NCBI RefSeq assembly: GCF_051912845.1
Contig: NZ_JBNCBU010000002.1
Span: 1 to 64,000 of the forward strand
Origin: Tsuneonella sediminis
GTDB taxonomy: Bacteria; Pseudomonadota; Alphaproteobacteria; Sphingomonadales; Sphingomonadaceae
Length of the DNA stretch: 64,000 bases
Direction: 5' to 3'
Both the position numbers and the translations under genes were made by a program. Positions 8,515-15,745 of the stretch are shown one piece after another. The notes beneath the pieces were generated by a model. It did not search any database and had not been told where the DNA came from. It saw nothing but the letters and a program-made list of their open reading frames with translations. The number at the start of each line of letters is the position of its first letter. The first letter of the stretch is position 1.

Positions 8515-9165
8515 TCACCGGGTCGCGTTGTAAGCCAGCTGCTGCTCGGTCAACTGGAATCCGACCAGCACCTCGAAAGTCGCACGCGCAACCGCGGCCT
8601 TGACCTCGGGGTCGGTAAGCGGATCGATCGCCGCGTCCTCGTCGCCGGCCTTGCGCCTCCGGGTGATCCGGTCGCGGATATCGGACGGCAGCGTCGCTTC
8701 GGCGCGTTCGACATAGGCGCCGGCCTGCGCGCTTGACTGCGCGCGATCCTGACCGTCGGCGAAGCTCAGCGTCACTTCGCCGACCCGCTTGGTGACCACC
8801 GACGAACCCCCGCGCAGCACCACCGCGTAATAGGGCAGCGTCACGGTGCGCGCGCCCCGGGTGTCGGTCCGGCGGGCGAGAACGTCGAAGGTGACGTTGG
8901 TGTAGATCCGGGGCGATCCATCGTCGCAGGTCGAACGCACGTTGGTGATCGCGGCGGTCACGTCCATGTTCGCGGCCGAGGTATCGCCGGGCACGCGGAA
9001 GGTCGTCACGTCGCCGGTGTAATCGGGCACGCCAACCGCCGGACACGCGGTCCGCACCGCGGTGATGCCCACACCCTGGTCGACCACCAGTTCTCCCTGG
9101 GACTTGCAGCCCGCGAGGGCGGCACCCAACATGAGCATGGCGGAAAGGCGAAGGCGGGTGGTCAT
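8515..9165 (-). CDS. Predicted lipoprotein of unknown function
   Basis: A 216-residue protein starting at ATG 9165. The N-terminus MTTRLRLSAMLMLGAALAGC is a lipoprotein signal peptide with lipobox LAGC, so it should be lipidated and held in the cell envelope. The rest is predominantly beta-type with one or two Cys and an ERAEATLPSDIRDRITRRRK charged segment near the C-terminus. I do not recognise a named family; similar exported proteins occur next to argS in related bacteria as far as I recall. It ends 47 bases before argS and is read divergently from ispH. The longer upstream extension of this frame overlaps ispH and is not credible. Confidence 0.75.
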   Translation of the reverse strand: MTTRLRLSAMLMLGAALAGCKSQGELVVDQGVGITAVRTACPAVGVPDYTGDVTTFRVPGDTSAANMDVTAAITNVRSTCDDGSPRIYTNVTFDVLARRTDTRGARTVTLPYYAVVLRGGSSVVTKRVGEVTLSFADGQDRAQSSAQAGAYVERAEATLPSDIRDRITRRRKAGDEDAAIDPLTDPEVKAAVARATFEVLVGFQLTEQQLAYNATR

Positions 9166-9201
9166 GGCAGGTTCGGTCCCGATCAAATCTCTGAGCCGCC
9201 G

Positions 9202-9234
9202 CCCTAGCGGCGCTCGCAGCGAAGCGCTAGGGGG
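9202..9234 (+). promoter_or_regulatory. Hairpin in the ispH leader that includes the ribosome-binding site
   Basis: CCCTAGCG (9202-9209) pairs perfectly with CGCTAGGG (9225-9232), and an inner CGCT/AGCG pair (9211-9214 with 9218-9221) sits inside. The right arm runs into AGGGGG (9229-9234), the ribosome-binding site of ispH (start 9241). In RNA the stem would hide that site. Regulation by it is an inference. Confidence 0.55.
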
Positions 9235-9240
9235 CCGGGT

Positions 9241-10221
9241 ATGAACGCCCCCTTTCAGGAACGCCCGATTGCCGAGCCCGCGGGCAAGCCGCTGCTCACG
9301 CTGCTGATCGCGGCGCCGCGGGGATTCTGCGCCGGGGTCGACCGCGCCATCGAGATCGTCGAGCGCGCGATCGAACGCTACGGCGCACCGGTCTACGTCC
9401 GCCACGAGATCGTCCACAACAAGTATGTCGTCGATTCGCTGAAAGCGCAGGGCGCCATCTTCGTCGAGGAGCTCGACGAGGTGCCCGACGGCGCCCCGGT
9501 CGTGTTCTCCGCCCACGGAGTGCCCAAGAGCGTGCCCGCCGAGGCCACCCGCCGCGAGATGATGTGGGTCGACGCGACCTGTCCGCTGGTGAGCAAGGTT
9601 CATCGCCAGGCCGAACGCCAGATCGAGGCCGGACGCCATATCGTCTTCGTCGGCCATGCCGGTCATCCCGAAGTGATTGGCACGATGGGCCAGGTACCGG
9701 CCGGTTCGATCTCACTCGTCGAGACCGTCGAGAACGTGGCCGCGCTCGATTTTGCCGCTGACGAACCGCTTGCCTTCCTCACCCAGACGACCCTTTCGGT
9801 CGACGACACGCGCGAGATCGTCGCCGCGCTCGAGGCGAAGTTTCCGCATATCGTCGGCCCCAAGGCGGAGGACATCTGCTACGCGACCTCGAACCGGCAG
9901 GCAGCGGTCAAGGCGATCGCGCCGGGCAGCGACCTCGTGCTGGTGATCGGTGCCCCCAACTCGTCCAATTCGCTCCGGCTAGTCGAGGTGGCAGAACGGA
10001 TGGGCACCGACGCGAAGTTGATCCAGCGGGCAGGCGACATCGATCCCGCATGGCTCGAAGGCGTGGGTACGCTGGGTCTCACGGCGGGAGCTTCGGCGCC
10101 GGAAAGCCTCGTGCGCGAGGTCGTCGCCAGGCTCTCGCAGTGGCGCGAAATCGAGGAGCAGACGATCGTTTCGGCCGAGGAGAAGATGGTTTTCAAGCTA
10201 CCCCGCCAGCTCATCGACTAG
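9241..10221 (+). CDS. ispH: 4-hydroxy-3-methylbut-2-enyl diphosphate reductase IspH
   Basis: A 326-residue [4Fe-4S] enzyme making IPP and DMAPP in the last step of the MEP isoprenoid pathway. The three cluster cysteines are visible in APRGFCAGVDRAI (about residue 29), WVDATCPLVSKVH (about 119) and EDICYATSNRQ (about 216). The diphosphate-binding GHAGHPEVIGTMGQ and the catalytic THR/Glu region FLTQTTLSVDDT are present. It is followed after 9 bases by thrB. Confidence 0.97.
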   Translation: MNAPFQERPIAEPAGKPLLTLLIAAPRGFCAGVDRAIEIVERAIERYGAPVYVRHEIVHNKYVVDSLKAQGAIFVEELDEVPDGAPVVFSAHGVPKSVPAEATRREMMWVDATCPLVSKVHRQAERQIEAGRHIVFVGHAGHPEVIGTMGQVPAGSISLVETVENVAALDFAADEPLAFLTQTTLSVDDTREIVAALEAKFPHIVGPKAEDICYATSNRQAAVKAIAPGSDLVLVIGAPNSSNSLRLVEVAERMGTDAKLIQRAGDIDPAWLEGVGTLGLTAGASAPESLVREVVARLSQWREIEEQTIVSAEEKMVFKLPRQLID

Positions 10222-10230
10222 GGCGAAGGC

Positions 10231-11190
10231 GTGGCGGTCTATACCCATCTTGCCGCCGAGGATCTTTCCGCGCTCATTGCCGCCTACGACGTCGGGGAGC
10301 TGATCTCCGCCAAGGGCATCGCCGAGGGCGTCTCAAACTCGAACTGGCTCGTCGAGACCGGCGCGGGGCGGTTCATCTTGACCATGTACGAACGAAGGAT
10401 AGAGGCAAGCGACCTGCCCTTCTTCCTGGGCTTGCTGGACCATCTTTCGGCGCGCGGATGCGCGGTCCCGCGCACGATCCACGATCGTGACGGCGCGGCC
10501 TTTCGCCATGTCGGGGGCAAGGCGGTCGCGCTGATCGAGTTCCTTCCCGGCGTTTCGGTGGACCGTCCCACCCCCGCACAGGCGCACGCGGTGGGCGCGG
10601 CGCTCGCGCAGACCCATCTCGCGGCGGCGGACTTCATCGCATCGCGGGCCAACACCCTTGACATCGCCCACAGCGCGCGGGCTCTGGAAGCCTGCGGCAA
10701 AGACGCCCTGGCGGCGATCGATCCGGCACTCCCCGAGACCGCGAGCATCGCCCGACGGCTGGCGAGCGCCTGGCCATGCGACCTTCCCGAAGCAGTCTGT
10801 CACACCGATCTCTTCCCGGACAACGTGCTCATGCTCGGCGACCGGGTCACCGGCATGATAGACTTCTACTTCGCCTGCACCGAGGCGATGGCCTACGACC
10901 TCGCGGTCACTCACGCTGCCTGGGCATTCGCGCTCGACGGCACGCAGTACAGCCCCGCGGTCGCCGCCGCGCTCGTCGAGGGATACGAGAGCGTTCGGCC
11001 GCTGTCGGACGCGGAACGCGCCGCGCTCCCCGTTCTGGCGCAGGGAGCGTGCCTGCGTTTCGTTGCCAGCCGCGCCGAGGACTGGATCGCCACTCCGGCC
11101 GACGCACTTGTGACACGAAAGGACCCGATGGCCTTCGTGCGCCGCTTGCATTTCTACAGGGGCGCGGGGCAAACGGCCTTCGAATCATGA
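10231..11190 (+). CDS. thrB: Homoserine kinase type II (ThrB)
   Basis: A 319-residue kinase of the aminoglycoside-phosphotransferase fold, the alphaproteobacterial form of homoserine kinase, acting in threonine synthesis. The N-terminus MAVYTHLAAEDLSALIAAYD, the NSNWLVET nucleotide-binding strand, catalytic VCHTDLFPDNVLM and metal-binding GMIDFYFACTEAMAYDLA are all as expected. It starts at GTG 10231 and its stop is overlapped by the rnhA ATG (ATGA). Confidence 0.93.
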   Translation: MAVYTHLAAEDLSALIAAYDVGELISAKGIAEGVSNSNWLVETGAGRFILTMYERRIEASDLPFFLGLLDHLSARGCAVPRTIHDRDGAAFRHVGGKAVALIEFLPGVSVDRPTPAQAHAVGAALAQTHLAAADFIASRANTLDIAHSARALEACGKDALAAIDPALPETASIARRLASAWPCDLPEAVCHTDLFPDNVLMLGDRVTGMIDFYFACTEAMAYDLAVTHAAWAFALDGTQYSPAVAAALVEGYESVRPLSDAERAALPVLAQGACLRFVASRAEDWIATPADALVTRKDPMAFVRRLHFYRGAGQTAFES

Positions 11191-11630
11191 AGAAGGTCGA
11201 GATTTTCACCGATGGGGCCTGCAAGGGAAACCCGGGTCCCGGCGGCTGGGGCGCGATCCTGCGCATGGGCCGCCACGAAAAGGAGCTGTCGGGCGGCGAG
11301 CGCGACACGACCAACAACCGGATGGAGCTGACTGCCGCGATCAAGGCGCTCGAGGCGCTGATCGAACCGTGCGAGATTGCACTGCATTCCGACAGCAAAT
11401 ACGTGCTCGACGGAATCACCAAGTGGGTTCACGGCTGGCAGAAGAACGGCTGGAAGAATGCGAGCAGGCAACCGGTCCGCAACGCGGACCTGTGGCACGA
11501 GCTGATCGCCGCGGCCAAGCCGCACCAGGTCAGCTGGATATGGGTGAGGGGCCACGATGGTCATCCTGAAAACGAGCGTGCCGATGCGCTCGCCTGCGCG
11601 GCGGCCGATGCGGTCGCGGCCGACGCCTAA
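11187..11630 (+). CDS. rnhA: Ribonuclease HI
   Basis: A 147-residue RNase HI, degrading RNA in RNA-DNA hybrids. The catalytic carboxylates are seen in FTDGACKGNPGPGGWG, NNRMELTAAI and LHSDSKYVLDGI, and the final His/Asp in RGHDGHPENERADALA. Length matches the bacterial enzyme. The ATG overlaps the thrB stop by 4 bases; an ispH-thrB-rnhA operon is likely. Its stop codon overlaps, tail to tail, the stop of the next minus-strand gene. Confidence 0.97.
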   Translation: MKKVEIFTDGACKGNPGPGGWGAILRMGRHEKELSGGERDTTNNRMELTAAIKALEALIEPCEIALHSDSKYVLDGITKWVHGWQKNGWKNASRQPVRNADLWHELIAAAKPHQVSWIWVRGHDGHPENERADALACAAADAVAADA

Positions 11631-11803
11631 CTCTCGTCGACGGTTTCCGCGCCCGGCCCGTTCTTCTTGATCGATTCGATGGCGTTCTTCGCGCTCGCCT
11701 TCGAGCTGTAGCCCTCGGTCCAGAACATGGTCTCGGAATTGTACATGAAATAAGCGACGTACTCGCCGCCCTTGTTCTTCTTGATCTTGAAATGGTGGCC
11801 CAT
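11627..11803 (-). CDS. YegP-like (DUF1508) small protein
   Basis: A 58-residue protein starting at ATG 11803: MGHHFKIKKNKGGEYVAYF, then YNSETMFWTEGYSSKASAKN, AIESIKKNGPGAETVDES. The pattern of a strand-strand unit with a GY.SKAsAkNaIESIKkN helix is the DUF1508/YegP repeat, here in a single copy. Function is unknown in general. It is too short for a 60-residue ORF cut-off. Its TAG stop (11627-11629) overlaps the rnhA TAA stop (11628-11630) on the other strand, leaving no room for a separate terminator between the two convergent genes. Confidence 0.85.
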   Translation of the reverse strand: MGHHFKIKKNKGGEYVAYFMYNSETMFWTEGYSSKASAKNAIESIKKNGPGAETVDES

Positions 11804-11846
11804 CCCCGCGTCTCCCGTTTGCGTGGCGGGACCAGCTTAACTTCTG

Positions 11847-12962
11847 TCAGCCGCCTGTCGAGTCGAAGCGGCGCGGATCGTAAAGCCGGGCGTCGAGCAT
11901 CTCGGTCATGGCGTCGCGCGGCCTGGAAAGCAGCAGCTGGGCGCCCAGGCGGGCCGCGGCCGGCGCGGTCTGAATTCCGAAGCCGCCCTGCCCCGCGAAC
12001 CAGAAAAACCCGGGCGCACTCCTGTCGAACCCGTAGACGGGCAGGCGATCGGGCGCGAAGCTGCGCAGGCCCGCCCACTTGCGCTCGACCGCCCTGACGC
12101 GCCAGTCCACGACGCGCTCGAACCGGTCGATGGCCTGCGCCACCGCAAGTTCTTCCGGCGCGGCATCGCACGGGGGAGACGGCTCCTCATCGTGCGGACT
12201 GAGCCACAACCGCCCGCTCTCGGGCTTGAAATAGAACCTGCCCTCGATGTCGAGTACGAGCGGCAGGTCGGCGGGCGGCACGGGGTCGGTGCGCAATTGC
12301 GTGACGGTGCGGCGAAGCGGCTGGATGCCGAGGGGACCGGCACCGGCGAGCGCGGCGAAAGTATCGGCCCATGCGCCCGCCGCGTTGGCCACCACATCGG
12401 CGCGCAGCGTTTCATCGCGGTCGTTCTCGAGCAGCCAGCCTTCGCGCTCGCGCTGCGCCGAAACCACGCGCCACCGCGTGCGAAGCTCGACGCCGCCTCG
12501 CTTTGCGGCTGCCAGGTAATGCTGGTGGACACCCGCGACGTCGATGTCGGCGCAGGCCGGCTCCCAGACGGCACCGGTATAGGCCGGGCGCACGCCCGGC
12601 AGGCGTTCTTCCAGCCCGCTGCGCCCCAGTCGCTCGATAGTCACCCCGGTGCCGGCAAAAGTTTCCATGAAGGCGCCGAGCGCCTGTTCGTGCGCGGCCC
12701 GCCCGACGTAGAGCGCGCCGCGCGGACTGAGAAATCCGCGCTCACGCAGCCAGCGTCCGGAGGCCAGGGTCAGGGGAACCACGTCGGGACCGCCGTAGCA
12801 TTCCTCCCAGAATGCCGCGGAGCGACCCGTAGTATGATACCCTGGCCGGTCCTCTGCCTCGAGCAGCACGACCGGCCCTGCGCCCAGCGCCGCGAGTTCG
12901 GCGGCAAGGCTGGCCCCGGCCATGCCCGCGCCGATGACGGCTATCGCACAGCGCTGCGTCAT
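11847..12962 (-). CDS. FAD-dependent oxidoreductase, DAO family
   Basis: A 371-residue flavoprotein of the D-amino acid oxidase/glycine oxidase fold. The N-terminal dinucleotide motif is VIGAGMAGASLAAELAALG with an acidic end at LLEAEDRPGYHTTGRSAA; the C-terminal FAD motif is FWFAGQGGFGIQTAPAAARL. The TGRSAA segment after the first strand and overall layout resemble DadA/DauA-like D-amino acid dehydrogenases, so an amine or D-amino acid substrate is likely but not proven. The hydrolase gene upstream overlaps its start by 4 bases. Confidence 0.85.
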   Translation of the reverse strand: MTQRCAIAVIGAGMAGASLAAELAALGAGPVVLLEAEDRPGYHTTGRSAAFWEECYGGPDVVPLTLASGRWLRERGFLSPRGALYVGRAAHEQALGAFMETFAGTGVTIERLGRSGLEERLPGVRPAYTGAVWEPACADIDVAGVHQHYLAAAKRGGVELRTRWRVVSAQREREGWLLENDRDETLRADVVANAAGAWADTFAALAGAGPLGIQPLRRTVTQLRTDPVPPADLPLVLDIEGRFYFKPESGRLWLSPHDEEPSPPCDAAPEELAVAQAIDRFERVVDWRVRAVERKWAGLRSFAPDRLPVYGFDRSAPGFFWFAGQGGFGIQTAPAAARLGAQLLLSRPRDAMTEMLDARLYDPRRFDSTGG

Positions 12963-14002
12963 TGCGGGGAAACCGTTTCGTCGAGAAATCGGTCGATCGC
13001 GGCAAGCGCGCGATCGCGCACCGGATCGGCCTCGCGCAGGATCTCGTGGCTCGCCTCGCTGCCGAAAGTGACCATCTTGGAGAGCGGCAGGCGGGCGGCC
13101 GCGGCGGCGATCGCGCGATACGAGACCAGCCGGTCCGCCGTCGTCGCCAGGATCAAAGTAGGAATGGTAATTGTTTCAAGAAGACCGGGCGCGGAGAGTG
13201 CGCGCATCGAGGCGTAGGCCCGCTCGACCCAACCCCAGCTTCCAGGTCCCATGACGAGCTCGGGCCGCTGTGCCCGCCACCACAATTCGTCTGCGTAGCG
13301 ATCCGTGTCGTGCGTCAGCAAGGCCCCGCGTGCCGCCGGGGGTTCGCCCGGCTTCTCGCTCCACTTCCACGCCGGGCGACGCGGATCGCCAAGGCGGCCC
13401 ATCACGCGGGCGGCCGTCTGCATCACGGCCGGAGGCAGGCGGCCAATGCCCAGCATGGGGGCGACGAGCACGAAGGCATCGGGCGCGACGAGTCTTTCGG
13501 CCGCCGCGCGAAGCGCGATATGGGCGCCCATCGAGTGGGCCACGATGACGCGCGGCCCGGTCGCTTCCGCAGTCCAATCGCCCCAGAACGCTGCAAGGTC
13601 GCCCGTCCATTGCGAGAAATCCCCGATGTGGCCAGTGACCGCGTCGTTGCCGAGCCGCCCCGACCCTGCCTGCCCGCGCCAGTCGATCGCGGTGACCCTC
13701 CAGCCCTTCTCCCGCCAGTCGGCAAAGGCCTCCAGGTACTTCTCGTAGAAGTCGCCCCGGCCACCGAGGAACAGGAGCGCTCCGCGTTCCGCCGCATGGC
13801 CCGCTGGCCAGTCGAAGCGGCGGATCGCGTGGCCGTCCGGCGCCGACCACCTGCCTTCACGCGCGCCAGCGGGGATCGCGCGGCGCCGGTCAGGGCTTCC
13901 GGCGGCTTCGCGTGCATGGCTAATGATCAGGCTCCGGTCTTGGTTACTATTTGGTAAGCACTGCCCGCTAGCACCACGGCAACGGGGACCGTGGGGGTAC
14001 AT
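12959..14002 (-). CDS. Alpha/beta hydrolase (lysophospholipase-like); start uncertain
   Basis: A serine hydrolase of up to 347 residues with the nucleophile motif VAHSMGAH (GxSxG-type, HSMG), a LFLGGRGDFYEKYLEAF oxyanion segment and catalytic Asp/His regions LATTADRLVS and GSEASHEIL near the end. It resembles PldB-type lysophospholipases. The reading frame has an ATG only at 14002, three bases from the divergent cpaA start, and no GTG or TTG before the conserved part at about 13860, so the true start is doubtful (see findings). The stop overlaps the FAD oxidoreductase start by 4 bases, so the two are probably co-transcribed. Confidence 0.75.
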   Translation of the reverse strand: MYPHGPRCRGASGQCLPNSNQDRSLIISHAREAAGSPDRRRAIPAGAREGRWSAPDGHAIRRFDWPAGHAAERGALLFLGGRGDFYEKYLEAFADWREKGWRVTAIDWRGQAGSGRLGNDAVTGHIGDFSQWTGDLAAFWGDWTAEATGPRVIVAHSMGAHIALRAAAERLVAPDAFVLVAPMLGIGRLPPAVMQTAARVMGRLGDPRRPAWKWSEKPGEPPAARGALLTHDTDRYADELWWRAQRPELVMGPGSWGWVERAYASMRALSAPGLLETITIPTLILATTADRLVSYRAIAAAAARLPLSKMVTFGSEASHEILREADPVRDRALAAIDRFLDETVSPQ

Positions 14003-14005
14003 TCA

Positions 14006-14491
14006 ATGCTGGCCGACTATCTGCACTACGGGCTGCTCCTTGCCCTTGCAATCGCGCTGGTCGTGGCGGCGTTCACCGACTGGCGCCGGCGGCAGATCGA
14101 CAACTGGCTGAATGCCGCGATCGCCCTGACCGCTCCGCTCTACTGGTGGGCAAGCGGGCTGGACCTGTGGCCCGGGATCGCGATCCAGCTCGGCATCGGC
14201 ATCGCGGCCTTCGCGGTATTCGCCGCGATGTTCGCGATGAAGTGGATGGGCGGCGGCGACGTCAAGTTGCTGACGGCGCTTGCGCTGTGGATCGAACCCG
14301 AGCGATTCCTGCAGCTCCTGGTCATGATGGCGCTGGTGGGCGGTCTTCTGACGCTCGTCATGGGCGCCTGGCACATCGCCCGCCGTCAGCGCGACAAGCT
14401 GGCGATCCCGTACGGGGTGGCGATCGCGATTGCCGGGCTGTGGGTGCTCGGCGCGCACTACTTTCCCGCCGCGAAGGCCGCGCTGGCGTGA
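14006..14491 (+). CDS. cpaA: Prepilin peptidase CpaA/TadV
   Basis: A 161-residue inner-membrane aspartic peptidase (A24 family) that processes Flp prepilins and pseudopilins. It has about five hydrophobic helices; the two catalytic aspartates are Asp25 (FTDWRRRQIDNWL) and Asp85 in MGGGDVKLL, the GxGD-type motif. I chose ATG 14006 because GGGGG lies 9 bases upstream; a GTG at 13991 is in frame. It is the first gene of the pilus locus. Confidence 0.92.
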   Translation: MLADYLHYGLLLALAIALVVAAFTDWRRRQIDNWLNAAIALTAPLYWWASGLDLWPGIAIQLGIGIAAFAVFAAMFAMKWMGGGDVKLLTALALWIEPERFLQLLVMMALVGGLLTLVMGAWHIARRQRDKLAIPYGVAIAIAGLWVLGAHYFPAAKAALA

Positions 14492-14503
14492 TGATACCTG
14501 ATT

Positions 14504-14524
14504 TTAACCGTTCGCCGCTTAACC
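14504..14524 (+). promoter_or_regulatory. Two TTAACC half-sites upstream of cpaB
   Basis: TTAACC occurs at 14504-14509 and 14519-14524, separated by 9 bases, in the 91-base gap between cpaA and cpaB. TTAACC is the half-site of the alphaproteobacterial cell-cycle regulator CtrA, but its standard full site has a shorter spacing, so this is only a candidate. Confidence 0.35.
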
Positions 14525-14582
14525 ACGGCAACCATTCCCGCCCGTGGGATCGGGCGAGCGTTTTGAGGGGGCTTTGATAGCC

Positions 14583-15677
14583 ATGGACAGGAAGAAGCTG
14601 CTGCTGCTGGTGGGCGCTCTGGTGATCGCCGTCGTGACCGCCATGATGGCGCGGAGCATGTTCGCGGGGGCATCCGCCCCGCAGGCCGAGGCCGCGCCCG
14701 TGCCGCAGGGACCCAAGGTCCTCGTCGCCCAGCGCGTGCTGCCGACCGGCACGATCATCACCGCGGACGCGATCGGCTTCCAGCCGTGGCCCAAGGAGCT
14801 GGTCAAGGACGCCTACTTCATCGAAGGCGAATCCGACGTATCGAAGCTTCTGGGCACTGTCGTCCGGTTCCCGGTGACCGCGGGCGAACCCGTGACCCAG
14901 GGCTCGCTCGTCAAGCCCGGTGACCGCGGCTTCCTCGCCGCGGCGCTCGGTCCCGGCATGCGCGCCGTGACCGTGCCCGTGTCGGCCAAGACCGGTGTCG
15001 GCGGCTTCATCTTCCCGGGCGACCGGGTCGATCTCGTCCTGACCCAGACGGTCAAGGCAGAGGGTGCCGACGGCGACCTCAAGGCATCCGAGACCATCCT
15101 GCGCAACCTTCGCGTGCTGGCGACCGACCAGAACACCACGCAGGAAACCGTCGAGGGCAAGACCGTGGTGAAGCAGTTCAGCACCGTCACCCTCGAGGTC
15201 ACCCCGAAGATCGCCGAGCAGGTCTCGGTCGCGCAGACGATCGGCACGCTGAGCCTGTCGCTCCGCTCGATCGCCGACAGCCAGTCGGAACTCGAGCGCG
15301 CGATCGCCCAGGGCGACGTCAAGATCCCCGAGGGCGTAACCCCGCAGGAAGAGGAAAAGATCCTCCGCGCCGCGCTCAACCGCCCCACCCAGGGAGCGAC
15401 CACCTACCAGACCGGCGGCGACGTCTCGCGCTTCCAGCGCCGGACCATGCCGGCCGCGCCCCCCGCCACGCAGATGCAGGGCGGACCGGGCGATGCACCG
15501 CGCGCCTACGCTCCTCCGCCTCCGCCACGCTCGAGCGTGACTGTGACCCGGGGCAAGGCGTCGACGACGGTCACGATTTCGAAGAACGGGCAGGTGCTCG
15601 AGGGTGTCTCCGCGGGCGTCGATTCCGCCGGCCGCACCATCGGGGCCGCCACTCCCGCCGTGCTGATGGTGCCGTGA
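14583..15677 (+). CDS. cpaB: Flp pilus assembly protein CpaB/RcpC
   Basis: A 364-residue periplasmic protein anchored by an N-terminal helix (KKLLLLVGALVIAVVTAMMA). It contains the SAF domain (about residues 45-110: VLVAQRVLPTGTIITADAIG) and the RcpC domain (MRAVTVPVSAKTGVGGFIFPGDRVDLVLTQ, read in part). It stabilises the secretin channel of the Tad pilus. ATG 14583 is preceded by GAGGGGG at 14565-14571; a TTG at 14574 is an alternative. The C-terminal third is Pro/Gly-rich. Confidence 0.94.
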   Translation: MDRKKLLLLVGALVIAVVTAMMARSMFAGASAPQAEAAPVPQGPKVLVAQRVLPTGTIITADAIGFQPWPKELVKDAYFIEGESDVSKLLGTVVRFPVTAGEPVTQGSLVKPGDRGFLAAALGPGMRAVTVPVSAKTGVGGFIFPGDRVDLVLTQTVKAEGADGDLKASETILRNLRVLATDQNTTQETVEGKTVVKQFSTVTLEVTPKIAEQVSVAQTIGTLSLSLRSIADSQSELERAIAQGDVKIPEGVTPQEEEKILRAALNRPTQGATTYQTGGDVSRFQRRTMPAAPPATQMQGGPGDAPRAYAPPPPPRSSVTVTRGKASTTVTISKNGQVLEGVSAGVDSAGRTIGAATPAVLMVP

Positions 15678-15745
15678 TGATCACCGCACCGCGCACGCGC
15701 AACCGCTTTTCCGGCACCGAACCGAGCCATTCGAGGGGCACGACA

